From Akkermansiaceae bacterium UBA6138 (GTDB taxonomy: Bacteria > Verrucomicrobiota > Verrucomicrobiia > Verrucomicrobiales > DEV007), in contig DIVG01000005.1 of assembly GCA_002422425.1 (NCBI GenBank), positions 27,527 through 91,526 of the forward strand: DNA of 64,000 nucleotides, in the 5' to 3' direction. Every line of letters begins with the position of its first letter. Position 1 is the stretch's first letter. The translations under genes were made by a program, and so were the position numbers. Below the pieces are notes generated by a model. The model was not told the DNA's origin, did no database searches, and saw only the letters and a program-made list of their open reading frames with translations. This document shows positions 16,268 to 25,698 of this stretch, one piece after another.

Positions 16268-17617
16268 TTACCTGGCGATGCCGTAAAGTGCTTTCTCGGA
16301 CCGGAGGATGAGATGGCCGTCACTCACGGCCGGACTACCTTGAAAACGGCTTGTGTCGGACTCAAGGCGATTGATCCGCAGCAGTTCAAAAACCGGTTTC
16401 GCCGCGATGACAAAGGTGCCCGCGTTGCGGGTGACCGCGAGGAGATGGCCGTTTACGATAATGGGCGAGGCGTAGAGGGCCATCCCCTTGCCGTCCTTGC
16501 TTGCGACGTCTAGTCGCTCGCGGTAGACAACTTCTCCGGTGTCGGGCTTCGCGCACGAGGCGATCCCGTCTTCGCTGACCCAGTAAAGGAGGCCCTTGTG
16601 CTCGACCGGCACGGGCATGTAGCTCTTTGCCCGGGTGCTTTCCCAGAGGAGCGCTTCCCCGCTGCGGTCTCCCTCGCCCCCGCCGCGGAAGACGGTTCCG
16701 AGGGTGCGCGGGAATCCGCTGAAGAGAGCGATGCGATTTTCGCTCAAGGCGAGGGGGCTTCCCGAGAGATTTCCCCCGACAGGGCTTTTGGAAAACCAGC
16801 GCATTGCCCCGCTCGCCGGGTCAAGTCCGCGGATCTCATCGCGGAAGGCGACGATGAGGTCGGTGCGGTCGTGACCCAACACTTGCAGAACGGGCGTGTT
16901 GTAAGTTTGCTCAAGCATGGGGTGAGCCATCCGCCAGATCTCCTGTCCGCTGCTTTTTTCAAAGGCGAGGAGAGCACGTGCTTCGTCGCCGGCGTTGACG
17001 ATGACCGCGTCATCCGTCAGAACGACACTCGAGGCTGATCCCCAGGTCATCGTCGAAGACAGTGTTCCTGTGGGGGCGGACCAGATTCGTTTGCCCTCGA
17101 GGTCGTAGGCGTAGACGCCGTTCTTTCCGTAAAAGCAGTAGATGCGTTCGCCGTCCGTGGCCGGGGTGCTGCTCGCATAGCCGTGCTCGGGGAGGAACTC
17201 CTGATAAATGTCTTCGGCGCGGGCGGCTGGTTCGCTTGCGGTCCAGAGGAGTTTGCCGGACTCGAGGTCTACGCAGAGGAGATGGCGCACGAGCTTCAGG
17301 GGATCTCTCGTTTCCGCCGGATCATCGCTCTGCCCCGGAGTCTCGCCGTAGCCGGTATAGGCGGTGACATAAATACGGCCGTCCGCGATGATGGGGGAAG
17401 ACGATCCCGGGCCGGGGAGATCGAGTTTCCACTTCAAATTCGTCGAATCGCTCCACTCAAGAGGAACGGTCGCGTCGTCCGAGATTCCGGAGCCATTTTC
17501 GCCCCGGAAACGGGGCCAGTCGTGAGCGGTCGTCTCTCCCGGTGCCAGGAGGGGGAAGATTGAGAGGAGCGCCGGGAGGAACAAGAAAGCGGTTTTGCGA
17601 AGGTCTACTGGAATCAT
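16268..17617 (-). CDS. Second secreted PQQ-like beta-propeller protein
   Basis: This is a 449-residue paralogue of the propeller at 13292, with a signal peptide ending near LLAPGETTAHD and the same opening WPRFRGENGSGIS. Repeat blades carry VDLESGKLLWTASE, YDLEGKRIWSAP, FEKSSGQEIWRMA, LDPASGAMRWFSK and AKPDTGEVVYRER. It is convergent with the dacB-like gene (4 bases between stops). As with its paralogue, the substrate and cofactor are unknown. It is divergent from the DUF1592 gene across a 314-base gap. Confidence 0.84.
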   Translation of the reverse strand: MIPVDLRKTAFLFLPALLSIFPLLAPGETTAHDWPRFRGENGSGISDDATVPLEWSDSTNLKWKLDLPGPGSSSPIIADGRIYVTAYTGYGETPGQSDDPAETRDPLKLVRHLLCVDLESGKLLWTASEPAARAEDIYQEFLPEHGYASSTPATDGERIYCFYGKNGVYAYDLEGKRIWSAPTGTLSSTMTWGSASSVVLTDDAVIVNAGDEARALLAFEKSSGQEIWRMAHPMLEQTYNTPVLQVLGHDRTDLIVAFRDEIRGLDPASGAMRWFSKSPVGGNLSGSPLALSENRIALFSGFPRTLGTVFRGGGEGDRSGEALLWESTRAKSYMPVPVEHKGLLYWVSEDGIASCAKPDTGEVVYRERLDVASKDGKGMALYASPIIVNGHLLAVTRNAGTFVIAAKPVFELLRINRLESDTSRFQGSPAVSDGHLILRSEKALYGIAR

Positions 17618-17931
17618 CAGAGGTGAAAAGGGCTCGGTTTTTTCCGCTTACGTGATGTTCTATCACGAACGGGGTTCGTTGCAACATGCGCACTTCCGGC
17701 CTTCGCGTCACGGGCCTTCCATTGAAACCGGGTCGGTAGGTTGCCCCGGTTCTCTCCACCCGGACCTTTCGGGCCCGAGCTGGCCACGATTCGCTACGTG
17801 ATACCGTCAGTCTGCCTTACCTGTTAAAAGTCTCCCTCTTGTGCCACATTAGGAGGGTTTCCCTCGAAATTGATTTCCAACATGCCCTTGCGCGGCGTGT
17901 CGGATTGGATAAGGAAACGTAACTCTTTCTG
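17618..17931. promoter_or_regulatory. Divergent intergenic region with inverted repeats
   Basis: No gene is supported in this 314-base gap between divergent genes. It holds a perfect six-base-pair hairpin CGTGAT-gttct-ATCACG at 17651-17667 and directly beside it CGAAC-ggg-GTTCG at 17666-17678. These could be operator sites or part of a repeat; no clear sigma-70 promoter is visible. Confidence 0.3.
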
Positions 17932-20322
17932 ATGACAGCCCGCTTCATGATTCAAGGCCACCATTTTTTCCCCCCGGCGAGCCTCTTCGCGTTGCTCACT
18001 CTTGTCGCCGGAATGACCGTTCAAGCCGACGAGCAGGCCTACAAGGCCATTGAGCCGATCCTCGCGACCTACTGTTATGATTGCCATGGCGACGGCATGG
18101 ACTCCGGTGACTTTGCGATGGATGACTTTCAGAGCATTGCAGAGCACCTCAGGGACTTCGATGTCTGGTATGAAATCTGGAAGAATGTCCGCAGTAACCT
18201 GATGCCGCCGGCGGACAAACCGCAGTTCAAGACCGAGGAGAGGGAAAAAGTCCTCACCTTTATTGAAACCTCGGTTTTCAAGATTGATCGAAGCAATCCC
18301 GATCCCGGGCGCGTCACGATTCGTCGACTCAATCGCGAAGAGTATCGCCACTCGATCAAGGATCTTCTTCGGATTGATTTTAAAGTCGAGGACATCCTGC
18401 CGGCAGATGACACCGGTTACGGCTTTGATACGATCGGCGACGTTCTCAGTATTTCGCCTCTTCTCATGGAGAAATATCTCGAGGCTGCCACTCTCATTGT
18501 CGAAAACGCGATCCCCACCGACGGCCCCGGGATCGTCGAATGGTGGTTTGATGCGAAAAGATTTAAAGACGAACGCAACGCCGACTGGGGGGTCGACTGG
18601 CTTCCCTTTGATCACGCCCGTAAGATGCAGTCTCATGAGTATGTCAGCCATGACGGCGAATACGAGGTCATGATGGATTTCCGCATTCGCGGTTCGAGCG
18701 AGGCCACCTCAAATACGGTCACCCTCATGCTCGGAGTGGGGGAGCAGGAGTTGGCCCGTCGCAAGCTCGGTTGGGATAATTCGGAGCGCATCACCCTGAA
18801 AGCAAAGACCGCTTTAAAGAAGGGCAGGGAAGCACCTTTCTGGTTCGCGACCGAGGTGGGTGATCCACCGCAGGAGGGTGAGAACAAGCTCGGGATCGAG
18901 GTGCAGAATGTGCGGATCCGCGGTCCTCTCGATGGCAGTAAAAAAGATTATCCGTGGAATACCCGCTACCTCTTCTCCGAAGGGCCGCCACCAGTCGATG
19001 AGACCCAGCGTGACCCCTATCGGGAGTCCATTATCAGGAAATTCGCGAATCAGGCTTTCCGCCGACCGGTTGATGACGCCACCATTGCCAGGCTTGTCGG
19101 CCTTGCCCGGGAGGTGGACCTGCAGCCGAATAACACTTTCGAAGACGGCATCGCCGAAGCCGTCACCACCATTCTCGTGAGCCCCCGCTTTCTCCTGAGG
19201 GCCGAGGTGCAGCCCGAGCCGAACAACCCCGGCAAGGTCGTGCCGATTGATGAATATTCGCTCGCCTCGCGGCTTTCCTACTTTCTCTGGAGCTCCGTGC
19301 CCGATGAAGAGCTGCTGAAACTCGCCGGGGAAAACAAGCTTCGGGCCAATTTGCGCTCCCAGATCGACCGGCTTCTTAAGGACGATAAATCGAAACGTTT
19401 CATCACGAATTTTGTGGGCCAGTGGCTTCAGGCCCGTGATGTCGAGACTCTCGCTTTTGATGAACGACGTCTCCTCGAGGAGAAGGATTTCGAAACGGCG
19501 CGAAAGAAATTTAACGGAAATCTCCGTCAGTCGATGCGTCTGGAAAGTGAGTCCTTCTTTGCTCACGTCCTCAGGGAAAAGCGTCCCGCCACCGAGCTGC
19601 TCACCGCGAATTATACCTATCTCAACGAAATCCTCGCCGACTGGTATAAGATCGAGGGAGTCAAAGGCAGTCACCTGCGCAAGGTCGATCTGCCGGAGGC
19701 CTCCCACCGCGGAGGTATTCTTACCCAGGGCACCTTCCAGCTGGTGACGTCGAATCCGACCCGGACCTCGCCGGTGAAACGGGGGCTTTTTGTCCTTGAG
19801 AACTTCCTCGCTACGCCGCCGCCGCCGGCCGTTCCTGATGTGCCGCCGCTTGAGGAGTCGGCCAAGGGGGAGAACAAAAACCTCACTCTCCGGGAGGTTC
19901 TCAAGATCCATGCGGAGCAGAAACTCTGTGCCTCGTGCCACATGCGCATGGACCCGATTGGTCTTGCGCTCGAAAATTACAACGCCATCGGGGTCTGGCG
20001 CGATACCGAGAAAGGGCAGCCGATCGATGCCAGTGGTCAGCTCATGACAGGCGAGAAATTCACGAACGCCCGGGAACTCAGCACCATTCTCGCTTCGGCG
20101 CGGAAGAGCGATTTCCACCGGGCCATCTCCGAGAAGCTCCTCACCTATGCGGTCGGTCGCGGCATCGAATATTTCGATGCGCCCACTATCGACAAAATCG
20201 TCGCTGACGCGGAGAAGGCGGGCGGGAGCCTTCTTGAGATTCTCTACGGAGTCGTTGAAAGTGCTCCCTTTCAGAAGCGCCGCGGCGACGGGGAAATGTT
20301 CGCGTCGGCGGCGGGCGAATGA
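17932..20322 (+). CDS. Secreted c-type cytochrome/DUF1592 protein (DUF1587-1592-1588-1585 architecture)
   Basis: The 796-residue protein has a signal peptide ending near VQADEQ. A haem-binding CYDCH (C48, C51, H52) is followed by DUF1587-type sequence (RRLNREEYRHSIKDLLRID), a sugar-binding-like beta-rich insert, then DUF1592 (FRRPVDDATIARLVGLAREV, LASRLSYFLWSSVPDEELL), DUF1588 (RGGILTQGTFQLVTSNPTRTSPVKRG, with a second CASCH) and DUF1585 at the end. This large family is typical of Planctomycetota and Verrucomicrobiota and its function is unknown. It usually sits beside a DUF1552 gene; here no partner follows, and the next genes are SnoaL-like, DUF5722 and sulfatase genes on the same strand. 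Confidence 0.9.
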   Translation: MTARFMIQGHHFFPPASLFALLTLVAGMTVQADEQAYKAIEPILATYCYDCHGDGMDSGDFAMDDFQSIAEHLRDFDVWYEIWKNVRSNLMPPADKPQFKTEEREKVLTFIETSVFKIDRSNPDPGRVTIRRLNREEYRHSIKDLLRIDFKVEDILPADDTGYGFDTIGDVLSISPLLMEKYLEAATLIVENAIPTDGPGIVEWWFDAKRFKDERNADWGVDWLPFDHARKMQSHEYVSHDGEYEVMMDFRIRGSSEATSNTVTLMLGVGEQELARRKLGWDNSERITLKAKTALKKGREAPFWFATEVGDPPQEGENKLGIEVQNVRIRGPLDGSKKDYPWNTRYLFSEGPPPVDETQRDPYRESIIRKFANQAFRRPVDDATIARLVGLAREVDLQPNNTFEDGIAEAVTTILVSPRFLLRAEVQPEPNNPGKVVPIDEYSLASRLSYFLWSSVPDEELLKLAGENKLRANLRSQIDRLLKDDKSKRFITNFVGQWLQARDVETLAFDERRLLEEKDFETARKKFNGNLRQSMRLESESFFAHVLREKRPATELLTANYTYLNEILADWYKIEGVKGSHLRKVDLPEASHRGGILTQGTFQLVTSNPTRTSPVKRGLFVLENFLATPPPPAVPDVPPLEESAKGENKNLTLREVLKIHAEQKLCASCHMRMDPIGLALENYNAIGVWRDTEKGQPIDASGQLMTGEKFTNARELSTILASARKSDFHRAISEKLLTYAVGRGIEYFDAPTIDKIVADAEKAGGSLLEILYGVVESAPFQKRRGDGEMFASAAGE

Positions 20323-20352
20323 GTCTGCTTTCTTTTATCCGGCAAGGCTGTT

Positions 20353-20772
20353 ATGGGAAAAAGTTCGCCGGAAGATCTCGCTCATTTGTGGTTCAATCGC
20401 GTTTGGAATGCGCTCGACGAAGAAGCGGTCCTCCAGTTGATGCATCGCAGGGGCGAAATCCTCGGGCTCGGAACGACTGTTCTGGGACGGGATGAATTTC
20501 TTAGCTATCACAGGGCCTTTCGACGGGGATTTGACCGGGTTCGTATCGAGATCGTCGATCTTGTCGCCGAGGGTGCCGCCGCCGCCGGTCATGCCCGTTT
20601 CTCGGCGGTCCATCGGGTCTCGGGACGTGAGGTGGATGCCCTTCTGAGTTTTGCGGTTCGATTTGAAGGCGGAAAGTTGCGCTGGGCGCGCCACGTGGTC
20701 GATTTTACCGCACTTCTTTCCCAGGTTGGCACCCTTGACCCGAGGGCCGTTGGCCTCCTCTTCGAGTCCTGA
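20353..20772 (+). CDS. SnoaL-like / NTF2-fold small protein
   Basis: The 139-residue protein has the alpha-plus-beta pattern of the NTF2/SnoaL-like family: an N-terminal helix (EDLAHLWFNRVWNALDEEAVLQLM), a short G-L-G-T turn, a helix (RDEFLSYHRAFRRGFD) and a run of beta strands (RIEIVDLVAEGAAAAGHARFSAVH). Members include ketosteroid-isomerase-like enzymes, cyclases and non-catalytic subunits. No signal peptide is seen. It begins 30 bases after the cytochrome gene and is likely co-transcribed. The substrate is unknown. Confidence 0.65.
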   Translation: MGKSSPEDLAHLWFNRVWNALDEEAVLQLMHRRGEILGLGTTVLGRDEFLSYHRAFRRGFDRVRIEIVDLVAEGAAAAGHARFSAVHRVSGREVDALLSFAVRFEGGKLRWARHVVDFTALLSQVGTLDPRAVGLLFES

Positions 20773-20821
20773 TACCCTTTTTTGCGCTGCCGGGGGCGAT
20801 TAGCGATCTCTCCTTTCTCCG

Positions 20822-22900
20822 ATGAAAGAGTCGACCGTATCCAAATTCTTCAAAATGAGTAATTCGCCTACTTTCCTGAACCCCGTCGTTTTCTCCTTCG
20901 GCGTCTTGCTCCTGTCCGTTTTCGCCACACTCCCCGCCGCCGAATCTATAGCGTTGAAAACCGGCCCTCATCGCGATGTCGCGATTGAGCCCCTCGGGGA
21001 AGGGGTCTCCGAAATTGTCGTCAGTGGCGTCTCTCCGCATTTCTGGACTGCTCCGGTGCCGCTTGACTTCGACCCTGACAAACACACCGTTGTTGCCTTC
21101 GAGTATTTTTCGCCTTCCGGTGTCGAGTCCATTTCGGTGCGGTATCGCCAACCGGACGGAAGCATGACCCTCGGCGGATCGGCCTCGCTGCCGCTTGCAG
21201 AGACATGGCAGCCTTTTGCGATTGATTTCTCAAAGGGGGAGCCGGCCCCGCCGAAAGGGGATGCGGCGATGCGATTCCATTTTGCGATCAATTACAATCC
21301 TAAAGCCTCGTTCCGCATCCGGAAGTTTGAGGTGCGCGCCCCGACCTCCGCCGAGATCGCGGCGGCAGCGGATCGGGACGCCCTGACGGCCCGACGTGAG
21401 GCGGACGCGAACGTCTATCTCGGATACTTGCGGGCCGATCATCCGAACGTTATCACCGGCGTCTCGATTGGTGCGGAGACGATTGTCGTGAGAGGCCGAG
21501 CCACCGTGGCGGGCCTCCTGCGCGAGGTCCCCCCGCACGTCGCCTCCCACGGAAAATCGGAAGTCGCTGCCCCCGCCGGGGTCGATCCGGGAGATTTCGA
21601 GATTTCCCTGCCCCGCTTCGACGGTGAGGGAAAAAGAGACCGCGCTCTCTCGCGCTGGAGGCTCGAGGAAGAGTCGGGCGGCATTCTCTCGCATGCGCGC
21701 TGGCCCGACCGGGTCGAGGCGGGAATCGCGGCGGACCTGCCGCGGCTTTCGGCTTCTCATCAAAAGGGACTTGGCGGCGTCCCCGCGATTGCGAATGGCG
21801 GGCACGAGATCTTCGACCTGGGGATAGGCCACGCGACAGTCAATTTTATCGTCTCATCTCTCATCGCCGCGACGCCGCGTCCGGGATTCGAGTCCTTTAT
21901 GTTCGAGGGGCGGGAGTGGTTTTTTAATGCCGGTTATTTGAGACAGACCGTGACGACGGTGCAGCATCTTTGCGAGAGGGATATCATCGTCAGCTGCATT
22001 CTCCTCGTAGGCAATGAGGCGGGACATCCCATGACCCACCCCGAGGCGGAGCGTCGCGGGATTTACTCCATGCCGAACCTCGCCCGGATGGAGGGTGCGG
22101 CGCACTACCTCGCGGCACTTCATCTGCTGGGTGAACGGTTCACGCGCCCGGCCTCCCGTGTCAGCAACTGGATTATTCACAACGAGATCGACCAGGCGGG
22201 AGTCTGGACCACTATGGGCGACCAGCCGCTCGCGCGTTACCTCGAGACTTACATGCGCTCGGCTCGTCTCGTTCATCACACGATGCGGCTGCGCGATCCG
22301 CACGCCCGTGTCTTTGTCTCCCTGACCCATCACTGGAGTCAGCGGAGCGCCGGCGCGGGCACCTACCGGGTGCGGGACCTCGTCGACCTCTTTGCCGGAA
22401 TGAGCCGTGCCGAGGGTGACTTCGAGTGGGGGATCGCCTACCATCCTTACCCGCGCGATCTCCGCAATCCCGATACGTGGAATGACACCGAAGTCACTGC
22501 GGACTTCGACACTCCCTACATCACCCCCAAGAATCTTGAGGTTCTGCCAGCCTACCTCGCGCAGAATCACTTCCTCTTTCAGGGAAAAAAGCCGCGAACG
22601 ATCCTCTTTTCGGAACAGGGCTTCAATACCCCGACTCTCAGTGAGGAGGACCAGCGCCGTCAGGTCGCCGGCCTGATTTATACTTTCCGCAAATTGAAAA
22701 CCCTCTCCACGGTGGAGGCTTATCATCTCCACCGCTATCAGGACATGCCCGACCGCGAGGGCGGATTGCGGCTCGGGATCATTGACGAGCACGGGGGCCG
22801 CAAGCTCGGATGGGGCGCTTATGCGGCGATCGGAACCGAGGATGAAGCGCCCTTCGCCGCTATTGCCGATGAAGTGATGACGGGTCGGAAGAAGCAATGA
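20822..22900 (+). CDS. Secreted DUF5722 protein (glycoside-hydrolase-like barrel)
   Basis: The 692-residue protein has a signal peptide reached from either ATG 20822 or ATG 20855. Residues about 35-180 look like a beta-sandwich carbohydrate-binding region. The rest matches DUF5722, a family built like a TIM-barrel glycoside hydrolase. Two glutamates sit in places that would suit a retaining clan-A enzyme: E455 in IIHNEIDQAG (after Asn) and E598 in LFSEQGFNTP; the intervening block GIAYHPYPRDLRNPDTWND is characteristic of the family. A glycosidase role is inference, since no activity is established for DUF5722 to my knowledge. It lies 49 bases after the SnoaL-like gene. Confidence 0.8.
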   Translation: MKESTVSKFFKMSNSPTFLNPVVFSFGVLLLSVFATLPAAESIALKTGPHRDVAIEPLGEGVSEIVVSGVSPHFWTAPVPLDFDPDKHTVVAFEYFSPSGVESISVRYRQPDGSMTLGGSASLPLAETWQPFAIDFSKGEPAPPKGDAAMRFHFAINYNPKASFRIRKFEVRAPTSAEIAAAADRDALTARREADANVYLGYLRADHPNVITGVSIGAETIVVRGRATVAGLLREVPPHVASHGKSEVAAPAGVDPGDFEISLPRFDGEGKRDRALSRWRLEEESGGILSHARWPDRVEAGIAADLPRLSASHQKGLGGVPAIANGGHEIFDLGIGHATVNFIVSSLIAATPRPGFESFMFEGREWFFNAGYLRQTVTTVQHLCERDIIVSCILLVGNEAGHPMTHPEAERRGIYSMPNLARMEGAAHYLAALHLLGERFTRPASRVSNWIIHNEIDQAGVWTTMGDQPLARYLETYMRSARLVHHTMRLRDPHARVFVSLTHHWSQRSAGAGTYRVRDLVDLFAGMSRAEGDFEWGIAYHPYPRDLRNPDTWNDTEVTADFDTPYITPKNLEVLPAYLAQNHFLFQGKKPRTILFSEQGFNTPTLSEEDQRRQVAGLIYTFRKLKTLSTVEAYHLHRYQDMPDREGGLRLGIIDEHGGRKLGWGAYAAIGTEDEAPFAAIADEVMTGRKKQ

Positions 22901-22960
22901 AATCAACCGTTTTTTTCAAAGAGTTTGGCGGGTCAACCGTATCTAGGTTAGGTTAACAGC

Positions 22961-24085
22961 ATGCCCGCAGTGCCCAGAGTTTTTTCCATCGCCGCCATCG
23001 CTTTTGCGTGGCTCAGCCTGACTGCAGCCATCACGCGCGCCCAGGTCGGGGGGGCACCGGCGGGCTTTAACGATATTGCCCGTTTTGTCGCCGGGCAGCC
23101 GCTCAGTCCCGGCAGCCCGTTGCGGCGACTCGACAGTCTTCCCGCCGTGCGCCGTCACATGACCGATTCGGCAGCCCTCTCGAAAACATGGCAGGATCGC
23201 CGTCTAAATGTCATTCGCGACTGGGCAAAGCAGGAAATTCATCCAAAAATCTCGCGTCCAAAGATGGTGAAATATCCCTTCTCCGGACCCGATTTCGTTC
23301 ACGCCGCGACGCTTTTTCCCGGGGCTGATGAATACATCCTCGTCGGGCTCGAACCCCTCGGGACCCTGCCGAATTTCACCGAGATGACGGATCCCGAGCT
23401 CAACGGCTATCTTTCGCACCTCAATCACACGCTTCGCAGTATTTCACAGCGCAGCTTTTTCATCACCACGGAGATGCGTGAGGATTTCGGAAAAGCCGGG
23501 GGTGTCGGCGGGGTCTATCCCGTGCTGCTTTATTTTGCGGCGCTGACCAATCACGAGGTCACCAACGGCCAGTTCGTGAAGCTCGCCGCGAACGGTGAGG
23601 CGGTCGTCTCCGGAGCGGCCGAGGCTGACGGCATCTGGCTGCAGATCCGTGCGCTCGATCGCCTTCCGGATTTCCCGCTGACGCAGAGTCTCTATTACTT
23701 TAAATCCGATCTTTCCGATTCGGGCTTCAAAGCGAGCAGTCCGATGAAGGCCTTTCTCGATCGGAGACCCGGGGGCATGGGGTATCTCAAGGCGGCTTCC
23801 TACCTGATGCATACCGAGGCTTTCACGAATATTCGAAACTACCTCGTCGGCGATTGTCAGTATATTCTGCAGGACGAGTCAGGCATTCCTGCCGAGTTTT
23901 TGGCAACCTATTACAATGCCTCCTACTACGGGAAATATATCGGCCCGATCGACACCTTTGCCGAGCATGACCAGCCCTTCCTCCATCAGATCTACCGGTC
24001 CGGTGCGGCGAAGCCACTCCCTTTCGGGACCGGTTATAGGATGCGCGATGAGGACGCGATCCAGATTTTCGGGATCCGGAAATAG
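22961..24085 (+). CDS. Secreted protein of unknown function
   Basis: I do not recognise a named family. The 374-residue protein has a signal peptide (MPAVPRVFSIAAIAFAWLSLTAAITRAQ). The mature part is a mixed alpha/beta sequence with features that look conserved rather than random: FSGPDFVHAATLFPGADEYILVGLEPLG, LYYFKSDLSDSGF, YLKAASYLMHTEAFTNIR and ILQDESGIPAEF. It has a single cysteine, no repeats and no metal motif of a known type. It lies between a DUF5722 gene and a sulfatase gene on the same strand, so a role in the same exported pathway is plausible. Confidence 0.7.
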   Translation: MPAVPRVFSIAAIAFAWLSLTAAITRAQVGGAPAGFNDIARFVAGQPLSPGSPLRRLDSLPAVRRHMTDSAALSKTWQDRRLNVIRDWAKQEIHPKISRPKMVKYPFSGPDFVHAATLFPGADEYILVGLEPLGTLPNFTEMTDPELNGYLSHLNHTLRSISQRSFFITTEMREDFGKAGGVGGVYPVLLYFAALTNHEVTNGQFVKLAANGEAVVSGAAEADGIWLQIRALDRLPDFPLTQSLYYFKSDLSDSGFKASSPMKAFLDRRPGGMGYLKAASYLMHTEAFTNIRNYLVGDCQYILQDESGIPAEFLATYYNASYYGKYIGPIDTFAEHDQPFLHQIYRSGAAKPLPFGTGYRMRDEDAIQIFGIRK

Positions 24086-24138
24086 CGGGAAAAGGCTGGA
24101 ACGGGCGACGAGGTTCAGGCTAGAATAACTCGTCTCCC

Positions 24139-25674
24139 ATGAAAACGCTTCGAATTTTTTTCGCCATTCTTCCGTTCCTCGGCGCTTCCCTCCGGGCGGA
24201 GGAACGAAGGCCGAACATCATCGTGATCATGGCGGATGATCTTGGTTTCGGTGATCTCTCGTGCTACGGGGCAAAGACCTTTGAGACCCCGCATATCGAT
24301 GCGCTAGCGAGTGGGGGGTTGCGGTTCACGAGCGGTTATTGCACCGCCTCGACCTGCACGCCGACACGCTATTCGATGCTTACGGGCACATACGCCTTTC
24401 GGGAAAAGGGGACCGGCATCGCCCCGCCAAGTGCCCCGGCCCTCATCGCTGCCGGCACCCCTACGATCGCCTCGATGCTGAAGTCGGTCGGCTACCGGAC
24501 GGCCGTCATCGGCAAGTGGCACCTGGGGCTCGGTGGTCCCGAAGGTCCCGACTGGAATGGCGAACTGAAGCCGGGCCCGCTTGAGATAGGGTTCGACTAT
24601 TCCTTTCTGCTGCCGACGACGAATGACCGCGTCCCACAGGTCTACGTTGAGAATCGCCGCGTCCTCAATCTCGATCCCGCCGATCCGCTCTGGGTGGGAG
24701 ACAAAAAGCCTGATGAGAATCATCCTACCGGACTCACGCATCGCGACACTCTCAAGATGGACTGGACTCACGGCCATAATAGCACGATTCACAACGGCAT
24801 TAGTCGCATCGGATTCTACACCGGCGGCGAGGCGGCCCGCTTTCGCGATGAGGATCTCGCCGATAAATGGGTCGAGAAGTCCGTCGCCTGGATCGAGGGG
24901 AACAAAGACAGGCCTTTTTTTCTCTATTTCGCCTCTCACGACAATCACGTGCCGCGCCTCCCCCACGAACGCTTTCAGGGCGTGACTCCTCACGGATTCC
25001 GAACCGACTCCGTCGTGCAGCTTGACTGGTGTGTCGGCGAGCTGATGAAAGCGGTCGAGCGACTCGGGTTGTCCGATAAGACATTATTCGTGTTCTGCTC
25101 GGACAATGGTCCCGTCATGGACGATGGATACGCCGATGGCGCGCTCGAAAAGCGAGGCGAACATCGTGCCGCCGGTCCCTTTCGCGGAGGCAAGTACAGC
25201 GTTTACGAGGGAGGCACTCGCACGCCTTTCGTGACCCGGTGGAAAGGGACGATCACTCCCGGCCTCTCTGATGAGGTCGTCTCGACGATGGATCTCTATG
25301 CGAGTTTTGCCACTTTGACAGGAGCCGTGATGCCGCGTGATGCGGCCCTCGATACGACCGACGTGCTCGACGCGTTTCTCGGCGTGAAAAATGCGCGAGG
25401 CCGTCAGGAATTTGTGCAGCAAGACAATGGCTCCGGCGGCACCTTCGGTTTTCGTCTCGGGAATTGGAAGCTTTTGCGACACGACTCGGGGAAATCGCGC
25501 AATTTCGTGGTGGAAGAGACCCTGGGGAATATCGAGGTGCCCCGCTACCAGCTCTTTGATCTGTCCGTTGATCCCGGAGAGAGCGAGGATCTTTTTGTGA
25601 CGCGTCCCGAGGTCGCTTCGCGGCTGGAGACCCGGCTGAACGAGATCATCGCATCGGGTAGGACCCGTCCCTAG
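24139..25674 (+). CDS. Secreted arylsulfatase-type sulfatase (S1 family)
   Basis: The 511-residue enzyme has a signal peptide ending near LRAEERR. The N-terminal metal site is IMADDLGFGDLS, and the active-site signature is C73-T-P-T-R77 in CTPTRYSMLTGTY. C73 is the residue that is converted to formylglycine after translation, so this is a Cys-type sulfatase needing an external maturase, which is not in the window. HLGLGGP, the SHDNH region (FASHDNHVPRLP) and VFCSDNGPV complete the metal site. It hydrolyses sulfate esters in the periplasm or outside the cell; the substrate (sulfated sugar or other ester) cannot be read from the sequence. Confidence 0.94.
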   Translation: MKTLRIFFAILPFLGASLRAEERRPNIIVIMADDLGFGDLSCYGAKTFETPHIDALASGGLRFTSGYCTASTCTPTRYSMLTGTYAFREKGTGIAPPSAPALIAAGTPTIASMLKSVGYRTAVIGKWHLGLGGPEGPDWNGELKPGPLEIGFDYSFLLPTTNDRVPQVYVENRRVLNLDPADPLWVGDKKPDENHPTGLTHRDTLKMDWTHGHNSTIHNGISRIGFYTGGEAARFRDEDLADKWVEKSVAWIEGNKDRPFFLYFASHDNHVPRLPHERFQGVTPHGFRTDSVVQLDWCVGELMKAVERLGLSDKTLFVFCSDNGPVMDDGYADGALEKRGEHRAAGPFRGGKYSVYEGGTRTPFVTRWKGTITPGLSDEVVSTMDLYASFATLTGAVMPRDAALDTTDVLDAFLGVKNARGRQEFVQQDNGSGGTFGFRLGNWKLLRHDSGKSRNFVVEETLGNIEVPRYQLFDLSVDPGESEDLFVTRPEVASRLETRLNEIIASGRTRP

Positions 25675-25698
25675 AGCGCAGCGATGGCGGCGGCGGAA

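Noticed and set aside
18814..20118. Minus-strand open frame of 434 codons
   Set aside because: It is a shadow of the DUF1592 gene, which has a signal peptide, haem motif and known domains on the plus strand.
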